Shown here piece after piece: positions 1 through 5,361 of a stretch of DNA of 6,635 bases. Source of the DNA: Conexibacter sp. Lineage in GTDB: Bacteria; Actinomycetota; Thermoleophilia; Solirubrobacterales; Solirubrobacteraceae. The notes under the pieces were generated by a model. The model searched no databases. It saw nothing but the letters and a program-made list of their open reading frames with translations, and was not told the DNA's origin. The position numbers and the translations under genes are program-made. Location: assembly GCA_025964295.1 (NCBI GenBank), contig JAOPZD010000582.1:1-6635 (forward strand), written 5' to 3'. Numbering within the stretch: the first letter of the stretch is position 1; the number at the start of each line of letters is the position of its first letter.

Positions 1-151
1 CGCGCGCGCCGAGCCGCAGGTTGCGCAGCGTCGCGGCGTCCGGCGCGCCCTCGGGCCCGCCACCGGCCGCGAAGCGCTCGAACACCGCGTCGGCCAGCTC
101 GTCGAGGTGGGCGCCGAGGAGGTCAGGCAGGTCAATGGCGCCGCGCTCCAT
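1..151 (-). CDS. N-terminal fragment of an unrecognised protein, running off the left edge
   Basis: Reading leftward from an ATG at 151, the frame is open to the window edge and gives 50 residues starting MERGAIDLPDLL. They contain a helix-like stretch (HLDELADAVFERFAAGG) and then ATLRNLRLGAR. Third codon positions are nearly all G or C, as expected of real coding sequence. The start is supported by a TAGGTT hexamer on the same strand (164 to 159), seven bases before the ATG; this is the spacing expected of a -10 box for a leaderless message. There is no Shine-Dalgarno sequence. The gene diverges from the response regulator at 213. I do not recognise the family from this fragment. A regulatory or sensory protein is possible, but that would be a guess. 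Confidence 0.5.
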   Translation of the reverse strand, partial: MERGAIDLPDLLGAHLDELADAVFERFAAGGGPEGAPDAATLRNLRLGAR

Positions 152-158
152 TGGAGGG

Positions 159-164
159 AACCTA
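159..164 (-). promoter_or_regulatory. Putative -10 box (TAGGTT) for the left-edge gene
   Basis: On the minus strand TAGGTT fits the actinobacterial -10 pattern TANNNT and ends seven bases before the ATG at 151. This would place the transcript start at or next to the start codon. No convincing -35 box is visible. The 61-base gap 152-212 is the shared control region with the divergent response regulator. Confidence 0.4.
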
Positions 165-197
165 CAACCGCGGGGCGGAGCAGGCCGACCGGCGCAG

Positions 198-203
198 TAG
201 TCT
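198..203 (+). promoter_or_regulatory. Putative -10 box (TAGTCT) for the response regulator and ligD
   Basis: TAGTCT matches TANNNT and lies nine bases before the ATG at 213. No Shine-Dalgarno sequence precedes that ATG, so a leaderless or very short leader is likely. Because ligD follows after 12 bases, this promoter may serve both genes. No clear -35 element is seen. Confidence 0.4.
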
Positions 204-212
204 GCGCAACGC

Positions 213-563
213 ATGGTCCGCGTGCTGCATTGCGACGACTCCGCCGCCTTCCGGGCGCTGATCCGCGCCGAGCTGGAGGACGACGCCGACATCGAGATCG
301 TGGGCGAGGCCGCCGACGTCGACGTCGCGGTCTCCGTCGCCGGCGCGACGCACCCCGACGTCGTCCTGCTCGACCTGCTCGACGTCGACCGCGACGCCGT
401 CGGCGAGCTGCAGACCGTCGCGCCCGACGTGCGCGTCGTGGTCCTCAGCGGCCACCCGCGCGAGTACGGCGAGACGCGCCGCGGCGGCGCGGCCGCCTAC
501 GTGGAGAAGGACGCGCCGATCTCCGAGCTCCGCGCGACGGTGCTCCGCGTCGCCGGCGGGTAG
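213..563 (+). CDS. Stand-alone receiver-domain response regulator (CheY-like fold, NarL-type sequence)
   Basis: The 116-residue protein is a single phosphoacceptor receiver domain. Visible landmarks are the acidic pair D8-D9 after the first strand (VLHCDD), the phospho-acceptor D54 at the end of VVLLD, the conserved Ser/Thr position S79 in VVLSGH, and the lysine K99 in YVEKD. The 'GEAADVDVAVSVAG..HPDVVLLD' style resembles receivers of NarL/FixJ regulators, but the protein ends after the last receiver helix with no DNA-binding or enzymatic output domain. The loop after D54 reads LLDVDRDA rather than the usual MPGxDG, a mild departure from consensus. It would act as a cytoplasmic phosphorelay partner through protein-protein contact. 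No histidine kinase is in view. The ligD start is only 12 bases downstream on the same strand, so co-transcription is likely. The ATG at 213 fits the receiver N-terminus exactly. Confidence 0.88.
   Translation: MVRVLHCDDSAAFRALIRAELEDDADIEIVGEAADVDVAVSVAGATHPDVVLLDLLDVDRDAVGELQTVAPDVRVVVLSGHPREYGETRRGGAAAYVEKDAPISELRATVLRVAGG
556..563 (+). promoter_or_regulatory. GCGGGTAG motif upstream of ligD, overlapping the regulator's stop codon
   Basis: GCGGGTAG ends with the TAG stop of the response regulator and sits 12 bases before the ligD ATG. The same octamer occurs before both start codons of the divergent pair near 4153. It may carry a -10-like TAGCGC (561-566), giving ligD its own leaderless start in addition to read-through. 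No Shine-Dalgarno sequence precedes ligD. The function is inferred only from recurrence and position. Confidence 0.25.
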
Positions 564-575
564 CGCCCAGGCCAC

Positions 576-3008
576 ATGGCCCGACCCGACCTGCAGGAGT
601 ACGCCGCCAAGCGCGACTTCGGCGCCACGCCGGAGCCGGCGGGCGCCGGTGCGGCCCGTGGCGCCGGCTCCGGCGATGCCCGCCCGCGCTTCGTCATCCA
701 GGAGCACAGCGCCACGCGCCTGCACTGGGACCTGCGCCTCGAGCACGACGGCGCGCTCGCGTCCTGGGCGATCCCCAACGGCCTGCCGTGGGCGACCAAG
801 GACAACCGCGTCGCCGTCCACACCGAGGACCACCCGCTCGAGTACCTCGAGTTCCACGGCGAGATCCCGAAGGGGTCCTACGGCGCCGGGACGATGACGA
901 TCTGGGACCGCGGCACCTACGACGTCCTGAAGTGGGGGCCCGACAAGAAGGTCGAGGTCGAGCTGCACGGCGAGCGCGTGACCGGCCGCTACGCGCTGTT
1001 CCCGATCGGTCCGGACCCCAAGGACTGGATGATCCACCGGATGGGCGAGCCGGCCGAGGGCGGCTGGGTCCTCGGCCACGAGCCGATGCCCGACCACCTC
1101 GTCCCGATGCTCGCCAAGGCCGGGCCGATCCCGCCCAAGCGCGAGGACGACCAGTGGGCCTATGAGATCAAGTGGGACGGCGTCCGGGCGGTGGTCTTCA
1201 GCGAGCCGGGCCGCATGCGGTTCGTCACGCGCAACGGCAACGACGTCACCGCGCGCTATCCGGAGCTCGCGCGGATGAACCGGGCGCTGAGCATGCACCG
1301 CGTGATCCTCGACGGCGAGGTGGTGGCCTTCGACGCCGAAGGCCGCCCGTCGTTCGGCGCGCTGCAGGGTCGGATGCACCTGACGCGCGAGGCGCAGGTC
1401 CGGCGGCTGGCCAAGGAGGCGCCGGTCAACTACATGGCCTTCGACCTGCTGTGGCTCGACGGGCGCTCGCTCATGGACCGGCCCTACCTCGAGCGCCGCG
1501 GGATCCTGCGCTCGCTGCTCGACGACGGCGACCGCTGGCAGGTGCCCGACCACGTCGTCGGCGGCGGCGCCCAGCTGCTGGCCGCCACGCGCGAGCAGGG
1601 GCTGGAGGGGATCGTCGCCAAGAAGGCCGACTCGCCCTACGAGCCCGGCCGGCGCAGCGGCGCGTGGCGCAAGGTCAAGAACACCAACCGCCAAGAGCTC
1701 GTGATCGGCGGGTGGCTGCCGGGGGAGGGGCGCCGGCAGGAGCGGATCGGCGCGCTGCTCGTCGGCGTCCGGGAGGGAGATGACGGCCCGCCCACCCGGC
1801 TGCGCTTCGCGGGCCGGGTCGGCACCGGGTTCACCGAGGCCGAGCTGGACCGCCTCGCCGGGTTGTTGGGGCCCTTGGTCCGCGACACGTCGCCGTTCGA
1901 CGTCATCCCGCCCGGGGTGAAGATCCCGCGCGAGGCGGTGTGGGTCGAGCCCGAGCTGGTCTGCGAGGTCGAGTTCGTCGAGTGGACGCGCGACGGCGTC
2001 CTGCGCGCGCCGTCCTACAAGGGGCTGCGCGACGACAAGCCCGCGACGCTCGTGGTCCGCGAGCCGGCCGCGCCGGCCAAGGGCGCGGCGCGCGGCGCCA
2101 CGGCGGTGCGCGCCGAGATCGAGGGCCGCGAGCTGCGGCTGACCAACCTCGACAAGCCGCTGTGGCCGTCGGGGCACACCAAGGGCGATCTGATCCGCTA
2201 CTACGTCGAGATGGCGCCGGTCCTGCTCCCGCACCTGCAGGGGCGCCCGCTGACGCTCAAGCGCTACCCGTCGGGCGTGGAGGGCGAGTTCTTCTACGAG
2301 AAGCAGGCGCCAGGCCACCGGCCCGACTGGGTCAAGACGGCGCCGGTCCGGCTGGAGAAGGGCAAGGTCATCAACTACGTGCTGGCCGAGGACGCCGCCA
2401 CGCTGGCCTGGCTGGGCAACCTCGCCGACCTCGAGCTGCACACGCCGATGCACCGCGCCGACGAGTCCGGGACGCTGTCGCCGCCCACGATGATCGCCTT
2501 CGACCTCGACCCCGGCGAGCCCGCGGCGCTGCTGGACTGCTGCCGCGTGGCGACCGTCCTGCACGGCATGTTCGAGCACCTCGGGCTGCAGGCGGCGGTC
2601 AAGACGTCGGGCTCGAAGGGGATGCAGGTCTACGTCCCGCTCAACGTCGAGGGCGTGGGCTACGCCCAGACCAAGGGCTTCGCCAAGGCGGTCGCCGAGC
2701 TGCTGGAGGCCGAGGCGGGCGACCTGGTGGTGTCGCGCCAGACCAAGACCCTGCGCCACGGCAAGGTGCTGGTCGACTGGAGCCAGAACGACATCAACAA
2801 GACGACCGTGTCGGTGTACTCGCCCCGCGCGCGGGACCGGCCGACGGTCTCGACGCCGCTGTCGTGGGACGAGGTCCACGACGCGGTGGAGGCCGGCAGC
2901 GCCGACGATCTCGTCTTCGACCTCGACGCGGTGCTGGCCCGCGTGCGCGACCAGGGTGACCTCTTCGCCGACGTCCTGACGGTCGCCCAGGAGCTGCCGA
3001 TCGGCTGA
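576..3008 (+). CDS. ligD: Multifunctional DNA repair ligase LigD (phosphoesterase-ligase-polymerase)
   Basis: This 810-residue protein is a complete ATP-dependent LigD, the central enzyme of bacterial non-homologous end joining with Ku. Residues about 38-170 form the 3'-phosphoesterase domain, with H44, H50, D52, R54 (HSATRLHWDLRLEHDG) and H86 as likely metal and phosphate ligands. Residues about 175-495 are the ligase: nucleophile K199 in motif I (EIKWDGVR), DGEVVAFD at 246-253, EGIVAKK at 344-350, WRKVKN at 364-369, then the OB-fold ending in APSYKGLRDDK. After an Ala-rich linker (about 497-512), residues about 515-805 are the archaeo-eukaryotic-primase-type polymerase: LTNLDKPLWP, D643 and D645 (AFDLDP), KTSGSKG at 676-682, and D734 (VDWSQND) as the third metal ligand. 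All catalytic residues appear intact. The start agrees with the usual LigD N-terminus (EYAAKRDFGATPEP). The order differs from mycobacterial LigD (polymerase first) and matches the Pseudomonas type. No ku gene lies in the window. Confidence 0.97.
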   Translation: MARPDLQEYAAKRDFGATPEPAGAGAARGAGSGDARPRFVIQEHSATRLHWDLRLEHDGALASWAIPNGLPWATKDNRVAVHTEDHPLEYLEFHGEIPKGSYGAGTMTIWDRGTYDVLKWGPDKKVEVELHGERVTGRYALFPIGPDPKDWMIHRMGEPAEGGWVLGHEPMPDHLVPMLAKAGPIPPKREDDQWAYEIKWDGVRAVVFSEPGRMRFVTRNGNDVTARYPELARMNRALSMHRVILDGEVVAFDAEGRPSFGALQGRMHLTREAQVRRLAKEAPVNYMAFDLLWLDGRSLMDRPYLERRGILRSLLDDGDRWQVPDHVVGGGAQLLAATREQGLEGIVAKKADSPYEPGRRSGAWRKVKNTNRQELVIGGWLPGEGRRQERIGALLVGVREGDDGPPTRLRFAGRVGTGFTEAELDRLAGLLGPLVRDTSPFDVIPPGVKIPREAVWVEPELVCEVEFVEWTRDGVLRAPSYKGLRDDKPATLVVREPAAPAKGAARGATAVRAEIEGRELRLTNLDKPLWPSGHTKGDLIRYYVEMAPVLLPHLQGRPLTLKRYPSGVEGEFFYEKQAPGHRPDWVKTAPVRLEKGKVINYVLAEDAATLAWLGNLADLELHTPMHRADESGTLSPPTMIAFDLDPGEPAALLDCCRVATVLHGMFEHLGLQAAVKTSGSKGMQVYVPLNVEGVGYAQTKGFAKAVAELLEAEAGDLVVSRQTKTLRHGKVLVDWSQNDINKTTVSVYSPRARDRPTVSTPLSWDEVHDAVEAGSADDLVFDLDAVLARVRDQGDLFADVLTVAQELPIG

Positions 3009-3021
3009 CGGATCGTGCGCG

Positions 3022-3055
3022 TTCGGACACGTTGGCGCCTTGCCCCGTGTGCGAA
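3022..3055. repeat. Imperfect inverted repeat between ligD and the next gene
   Basis: TTCGGACACG (3022-3031) and CGTGTGCGAA (3046-3055) are complementary at nine of ten positions around a 14-base loop, starting 13 bases after the ligD stop. The structure could act as a ligD transcription terminator, though no T-run follows. Its right arm shares CGAA with the LexA box, so hairpin and operator overlap physically. The role is inferred. Confidence 0.35.
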
Positions 3056-3065
3056 CATGTGTTCG
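3052..3065. promoter_or_regulatory. LexA (SOS) box CGAAC-ATGT-GTTCG
   Basis: The site is an exact palindromic match to CGAAC-N4-GTTCG, the core of LexA operators in Actinobacteria and Firmicutes. The symmetry extends one base on each side of the central TG (CGAACA-TG-TGTTCG). It lies directly in front of the small gene starting at GTG 3065, whose first base is the operator's last base. Bound LexA would cover the -10 and transcript start. A DNA-damage-inducible promoter is inferred from sequence only. Confidence 0.75.
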
Positions 3066-3412
3066 TGTCAGACGCCGGATCTCCCTACAGCCGCTTCCAG
3101 CGGGCCCTGCGCACGGGCAACCTGATGATCATCCGCGCGGCGGCCGCCGAGCTGCCGATGATCAAGCTCGACGACGCGCTGCAGGTCTGCGTCCTGCTGC
3201 GCGATCGCGAGCCCGAGCGCTACGAGCGCGCGGCGGTGCGCTGGATCGGGCGCTACTGCGTCGAGCGGCCCGACGTGACGCTGGAGGACGTCGACCACGC
3301 ACGCGCGGCGTTCGCGATGATGCGCCGCGATCCGGCCGGCGCGCTGGAGATCCTGCAGACGCTGTGCGCCGCGCCTAGTGCAGCGGTGCGATCGCGCGCT
3401 CGAGGCCACTGA
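3065..3412 (+). CDS. Small conserved-looking protein of unknown function under a LexA box
   Basis: The 115-residue product is soluble and mostly helical, with no signal peptide or membrane segment. It resembles in style short actinobacterial hypotheticals with the pattern RFQRALRTGNLMIIRAAAAELP, then L-DDALQVC and YERAAVRWIGRYC. This is recollection of a family, not a verified match, and I know of no function. The GTG at 3065 keeps the whole RFQRAL region. GTG 3059 and TTG 3032 are also in frame, but they put the operator within or behind the start; ATG 3125 would cut off the conserved-looking N-terminus. No Shine-Dalgarno sequence is visible. The LexA box abutting the start predicts damage induction. 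The last 38 bases overlap the convergent metallophosphoesterase, and the C-terminal SRARGH tail lies in that overlap. It is 56 bases from ligD but probably separately controlled. Confidence 0.8.
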   Translation: MSDAGSPYSRFQRALRTGNLMIIRAAAAELPMIKLDDALQVCVLLRDREPERYERAAVRWIGRYCVERPDVTLEDVDHARAAFAMMRRDPAGALEILQTLCAAPSAAVRSRARGH

Positions 3413-4124
3413 GCTCGAAGACCCAGAAGTCCTTGCCCAGCACCGGGACCGAGACGTTGTAGACGGGGACGTCGCCGATCGCGCCCTCGAACGTCCCCGC
3501 GTGCGCGTGGCCGTGGAGGACCATGTCGGGCTCGTGCTGGGCGATCGGCGCGGCGACGCGGTCGTTGCCGAGCATCGTCCAGATCGTCTCGGGCTCCCCG
3601 CGCAGCGTCTCGAGCGTCGGCGCGTAGTGCATCAACACGAGCCGGAAGGGGCAGTGCGCGACGGCCTTCAGGCCCTCGTCGAGCGCCTCGACGTCGGCGG
3701 TCGTCTGCGCGTAGACCTCGCGCAGCAGCGGCTCGCCGAAGTCCGGCAGGTGCGAGCCGGGGAAGCCGCCGACGAAGCCCTTGAGGCCGACGATCCCGAG
3801 CTCGACGCCGCTGATGCACACGGTCGCGCTCTCGCGCTCGAGCATCGTGATGCCGGCGTCCTCGAGGATCGGGCGGATGTCGTCGATCTGGTCGGAGTGC
3901 CAGTCGTGGTTGCCCCAGACGCCGTAGATCGGGACGTCGAGGTCGCGGCAGGCGTCGGCGAGGACGCGCGCCTGCTCGGGCTGGCCGTGGGTCGTGAGGT
4001 CTCCGGCCAGCAGCAGCAGGTCGATGTCGCCGTCCAGGGCGCCGAAGGCCGCGCGGGCCTCCTCGGCGCGGGACGGCTGGCAGTGCATGTCGCCGGCGGC
4101 GGCGATCCGCAGGGGGGCGCTCAC
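3375..4124 (-). CDS. Calcineurin-like metallophosphoesterase
   Basis: The 249-residue cytoplasmic protein shows the full metallophosphoesterase metal-site set in order: D12-x-H14 (GDMHCQ), D42 (AGDLT), G71-N72-H73-D74 (WGNHDW), H166 (LMHYAP) and G205-H206-A207-H208 (HGHAHAG). The dinuclear active site therefore appears complete. Such enzymes cleave phosphomonoesters or phosphodiesters, and the substrate cannot be read from sequence. The compact single-domain layout, without signal peptide, resembles small YfcE/Icc-like or nucleotide-directed members. The start is the GTG at 4124, which places APLRIAAAGDMH at the N-terminus as usual. TAGAGC lies seven bases upstream with no Shine-Dalgarno sequence. 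The frame stays open further upstream, but that extension (Arg/Ser/Pro-rich) crosses the divergent promoter and is not believable. The gene diverges from the nucleotidyltransferase gene, and its 3' end overlaps the SOS-linked small gene by 38 bases. Confidence 0.92.
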   Translation of the reverse strand: MSAPLRIAAAGDMHCQPSRAEEARAAFGALDGDIDLLLLAGDLTTHGQPEQARVLADACRDLDVPIYGVWGNHDWHSDQIDDIRPILEDAGITMLERESATVCISGVELGIVGLKGFVGGFPGSHLPDFGEPLLREVYAQTTADVEALDEGLKAVAHCPFRLVLMHYAPTLETLRGEPETIWTMLGNDRVAAPIAQHEPDMVLHGHAHAGTFEGAIGDVPVYNVSVPVLGKDFWVFELSGLERAIAPLH

Positions 4125-4182
4125 CCGGTTCGCTCTACCCGCTGGGCGATGGGCGGAACGTCCGGGCGGGTAGTGCCTCGGC
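4125..4182. promoter_or_regulatory. Divergent control region with an 8-bp inverted repeat and two start-proximal TAG elements
   Basis: This 58-base gap separates the starts of the metallophosphoesterase (minus) and the nucleotidyltransferase (plus). CTACCCGC (4135-4142) and GCGGGTAG (4166-4173) are perfect inverted copies. Each ends 9-10 bases before its own start codon and leads into a -10-like hexamer: TAGAGC on the minus strand, TAGTGC on the plus strand. A small palindrome CGGA-ACG-TCCG (4154-4164) lies between the arms. Two back-to-back leaderless promoters are the simplest reading. Confidence 0.45.
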
Positions 4183-4905
4183 ATGGGCGAGGTCCGATCC
4201 ACGTTCGAGGAGATCGAGAGCAGCCTCAAGACGGCGGCCGCCGCGCTGCGCGACGCGGGGCTGGAGTTCGCGCTGGCGGGCAGCGTCGCGTGCTGGGCGC
4301 GGGGCGCGCCGCAGAGCCGCAACGACCTCGACTTCCTGGTCCGGCCGGCCGACGCGGAGGCGGCGCTGGCCGCGCTGGTCGAGGCGGGCATGCGGGCCGA
4401 CCGGCCGCCCGAGGGGTGGCTGCTGAAGGCGTGGGACAGCGCCGAGGACGGCAGCGAGACGCTGGTCGACCTGATCTTCGGCCCGCGCGGGATCCCCGAC
4501 GTCGACGCGGTGCTCGACCGCGCGGAGATCGTCCCGGTCGCCGCGCTGGACCTGCCGGTCGTGCATCTCGACGACGTGCTGGTGATGAAGCTCCACGCCT
4601 TCGACGAGCACGCCTGCGACTTCGCCGGGATCCTGGCGATCGCCCGCGCGGTGCGCGAGCAGGTCGACTGGGAGGACGTGCGGGCCCGCACCCTTGAGTC
4701 GCCCTTCGCGCGGGCGTTCTTCACGCTCATCGAGGGCCTCGGGATCGTCGGCGACGGACCGCCGCCGTCCCATCAGACCCAGGCGCAGGCGCGGATCAAG
4801 GTGGAGGGCCGGCCGGGGGATGGGCGCGGCGAGCGCTGGCAGGCGCCGGGGAGGGCCACCACCGGCGTCGCCGCGGAGTCCGTGCACGAGCACGGCGACG
4901 TCTGA
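4183..4905 (+). CDS. Nucleotidyltransferase-fold protein (MNT/AbiEii-like), orphan
   Basis: The 240-residue protein carries the signature of the minimal nucleotidyltransferase superfamily: the GS motif at 33-34 (LAGSVACWARG), the metal-binding D48-x-D50 (NDLDFLV), and a third acidic residue at D96 (LVDLIFGP). The later segment VMKLHAF (K136) followed by D146 and a helical region resembles AbiEii-type or DUF-type nucleotidyltransferases. It probably transfers a nucleotide to a protein, RNA or small molecule, but the substrate is unknown. Toxin-antitoxin systems often use this fold, yet no partner gene is adjacent. Residues from about 192 to the end form a Gly/Arg/Gln/Pro-rich, probably disordered tail ending HEHGDV. 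The ATG at 4183 is preceded by GCGGGTAG and has no Shine-Dalgarno sequence. Confidence 0.85.
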   Translation: MGEVRSTFEEIESSLKTAAAALRDAGLEFALAGSVACWARGAPQSRNDLDFLVRPADAEAALAALVEAGMRADRPPEGWLLKAWDSAEDGSETLVDLIFGPRGIPDVDAVLDRAEIVPVAALDLPVVHLDDVLVMKLHAFDEHACDFAGILAIARAVREQVDWEDVRARTLESPFARAFFTLIEGLGIVGDGPPPSHQTQAQARIKVEGRPGDGRGERWQAPGRATTGVAAESVHEHGDV

Positions 4906-4907
4906 GG

Positions 4908-5138
4908 TCAGCCGTCGCTGGACGCCAGCGCCTTCGCGCTGGCCTCCGAGGCGCTGCGCGCCGCGGCCCGCGACGCCGAGGCCGCCTGCCCGAGGATCCG
5001 CCGCGCCTCCGGCTCGGCCTGCGGGATCAACGACGCCGTCGCCTCCCCGAGCTTCAGATGCGCCTGCGACAGCCGCTCCAGCTCGGCGGCGAGACGCGCA
5101 AGGGGATCCTCTCCGGCCTGGTCCATGTCCACCACCAT
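4908..5138 (-). CDS. Small Ala/Glu-rich helical protein of unknown function
   Basis: The frame gives 76 residues from ATG 5138, or 72 from ATG 5126; a TTG at 5162 would add eight more. It has a heptad-like helical stretch (LARLAAELERLSQAHLKLGE) and a C-terminal Ala/Ser/Arg repeat-like helix (AASASRAAARSASEASAKALASSDG). There is no membrane segment or signal peptide and I recognise no family. It may form a coiled coil. For ATG 5138 a GAGGCG lies seven bases upstream and could be a weak ribosome site, so the start is not settled. Third-position GC is high and no competing gene covers the stretch, but the low-complexity composition leaves a real chance that this is a spurious frame. The stop lies two bases beyond the convergent nucleotidyltransferase stop. 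Confidence 0.55.
   Translation of the reverse strand: MVVDMDQAGEDPLARLAAELERLSQAHLKLGEATASLIPQAEPEARRILGQAASASRAAARSASEASAKALASSDG
4924..4943. terminator. Perfect 8-bp hairpin with CTTC loop between convergent genes
   Basis: GCCAGCGC (4924-4931) and GCGCTGGC (4936-4943) form an exact stem around CTTC, 18 bases past the nucleotidyltransferase stop. It also lies inside the 3' end of the small minus-strand gene. No U-tract follows on either strand, so this would be a non-canonical terminator of the GC-rich actinobacterial kind. It may equally be a by-product of Ala/Ser-rich coding. Confidence 0.3.
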
Positions 5139-5228
5139 GGCACGCGCCTCGATCCCCCTCAAGCGGTTTGGACCTCAACACGAGGGCGGCGCGGGCGTCC
5201 AGGTCCAGGCGCGCTTCGCCCGTACCGC

Positions 5229-5234
5229 TAGGAT
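5229..5234 (+). promoter_or_regulatory. -10 box (TAGGAT) of the tRNA-Arg gene
   Basis: TAGGAT matches TANNNT and ends ten bases before the first tRNA base, giving a short 5' leader to be removed by RNase P. The expected -35 position, around 5206, has no convincing match. The 106 bases between the small minus-strand gene and the tRNA (5139-5244) otherwise show nothing I can name. Confidence 0.5.
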
Positions 5235-5244
5235 GCTCAGACCC

Positions 5245-5317
5245 GCGCGAGTAGCTCAGTGGATAGAGCGCCTCCCTCCGGAGGAGGAAGTCGGGGGTTC
5301 GAATCCCTCCTCGCGCG
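5245..5317 (+). tRNA. tRNA-Arg, anticodon CCG
   Basis: The 73-base sequence folds into a complete cloverleaf. The acceptor stem GCGCGAG/CTCGCGC pairs at all seven positions, and the D stem is GCTC/GAGC. The anticodon stem CCTCC/GGAGG carries loop CTCCGGA, placing CCG at 34-36. The T stem GGGGG/CCCTC has one G-U pair and loop TTCGAAT. CCG reads the arginine codon CGG, common in such GC-rich genomes, and the A in the GGA of the D loop fits the arginine identity element A20. The discriminator is G, and CCA is not encoded. There is no intron. Confidence 0.97.
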
Positions 5318-5327
5318 CTCCGGCATC

Positions 5328-5341
5328 CGAACACACGTTCG
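5328..5341. promoter_or_regulatory. LexA (SOS) box CGAAC-ACAC-GTTCG
   Basis: This is a second exact match to CGAAC-N4-GTTCG, 10 bases after the tRNA-Arg 3' end and 26 bases before the GTG of the nuclease-like gene. With the -10 box at 5356, the operator covers the expected -35 position (about 5333-5338), a classical repressing position. It belongs to the nuclease-like gene rather than the tRNA, which lies upstream. LexA control is predicted from sequence alone. Confidence 0.8.
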
Positions 5342-5355
5342 TCCGGACCGTCGCC

Positions 5356-5361
5356 TACGTT
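5356..5361 (+). promoter_or_regulatory. -10 box (TACGTT) of the nuclease-like gene
   Basis: TACGTT fits TANNNT and lies six bases before GTG 5368, the spacing that makes the start codon the first transcribed bases. No Shine-Dalgarno sequence is present, which supports both a leaderless transcript and this choice of start. Confidence 0.55.

Noticed and set aside
162..2879. A 905-codon open frame on the minus strand, antisense to the regulator and ligD
   Set aside because: The translation is low-complexity, rich in Arg, Ala, Val, His and Asp, with no recognisable domain, and it lies opposite an unmistakable ligD. In GC-rich DNA with few stops, such antisense frames are expected.
4125..4730. 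Upstream extension of the metallophosphoesterase frame to 4730
   Set aside because: The extra residues are Ser/Arg/Ala low complexity and lie antisense to the nucleotidyltransferase gene. The catalytic domain begins normally at GTG 4124.
4183..5138. Toxin-antitoxin pair formed by the nucleotidyltransferase and the small helical protein
   Set aside because: The two genes are convergent rather than co-directional, and the small protein lacks HEPN or other toxin motifs. The usual MNT/HEPN or AbiE layout is absent.
5298..5317. tRNA-Arg 3' end as an attachment site for an integrated element
   Set aside because: tRNA 3' ends are common integration sites, but no second copy of this sequence, no integrase and no composition shift are seen in the window.
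5245..5317. Group I intron in the tRNA, prompted by the adjacent intron-endonuclease-like gene
   Set aside because: The cloverleaf is continuous and all stems pair without an insertion, so this copy has no intron.
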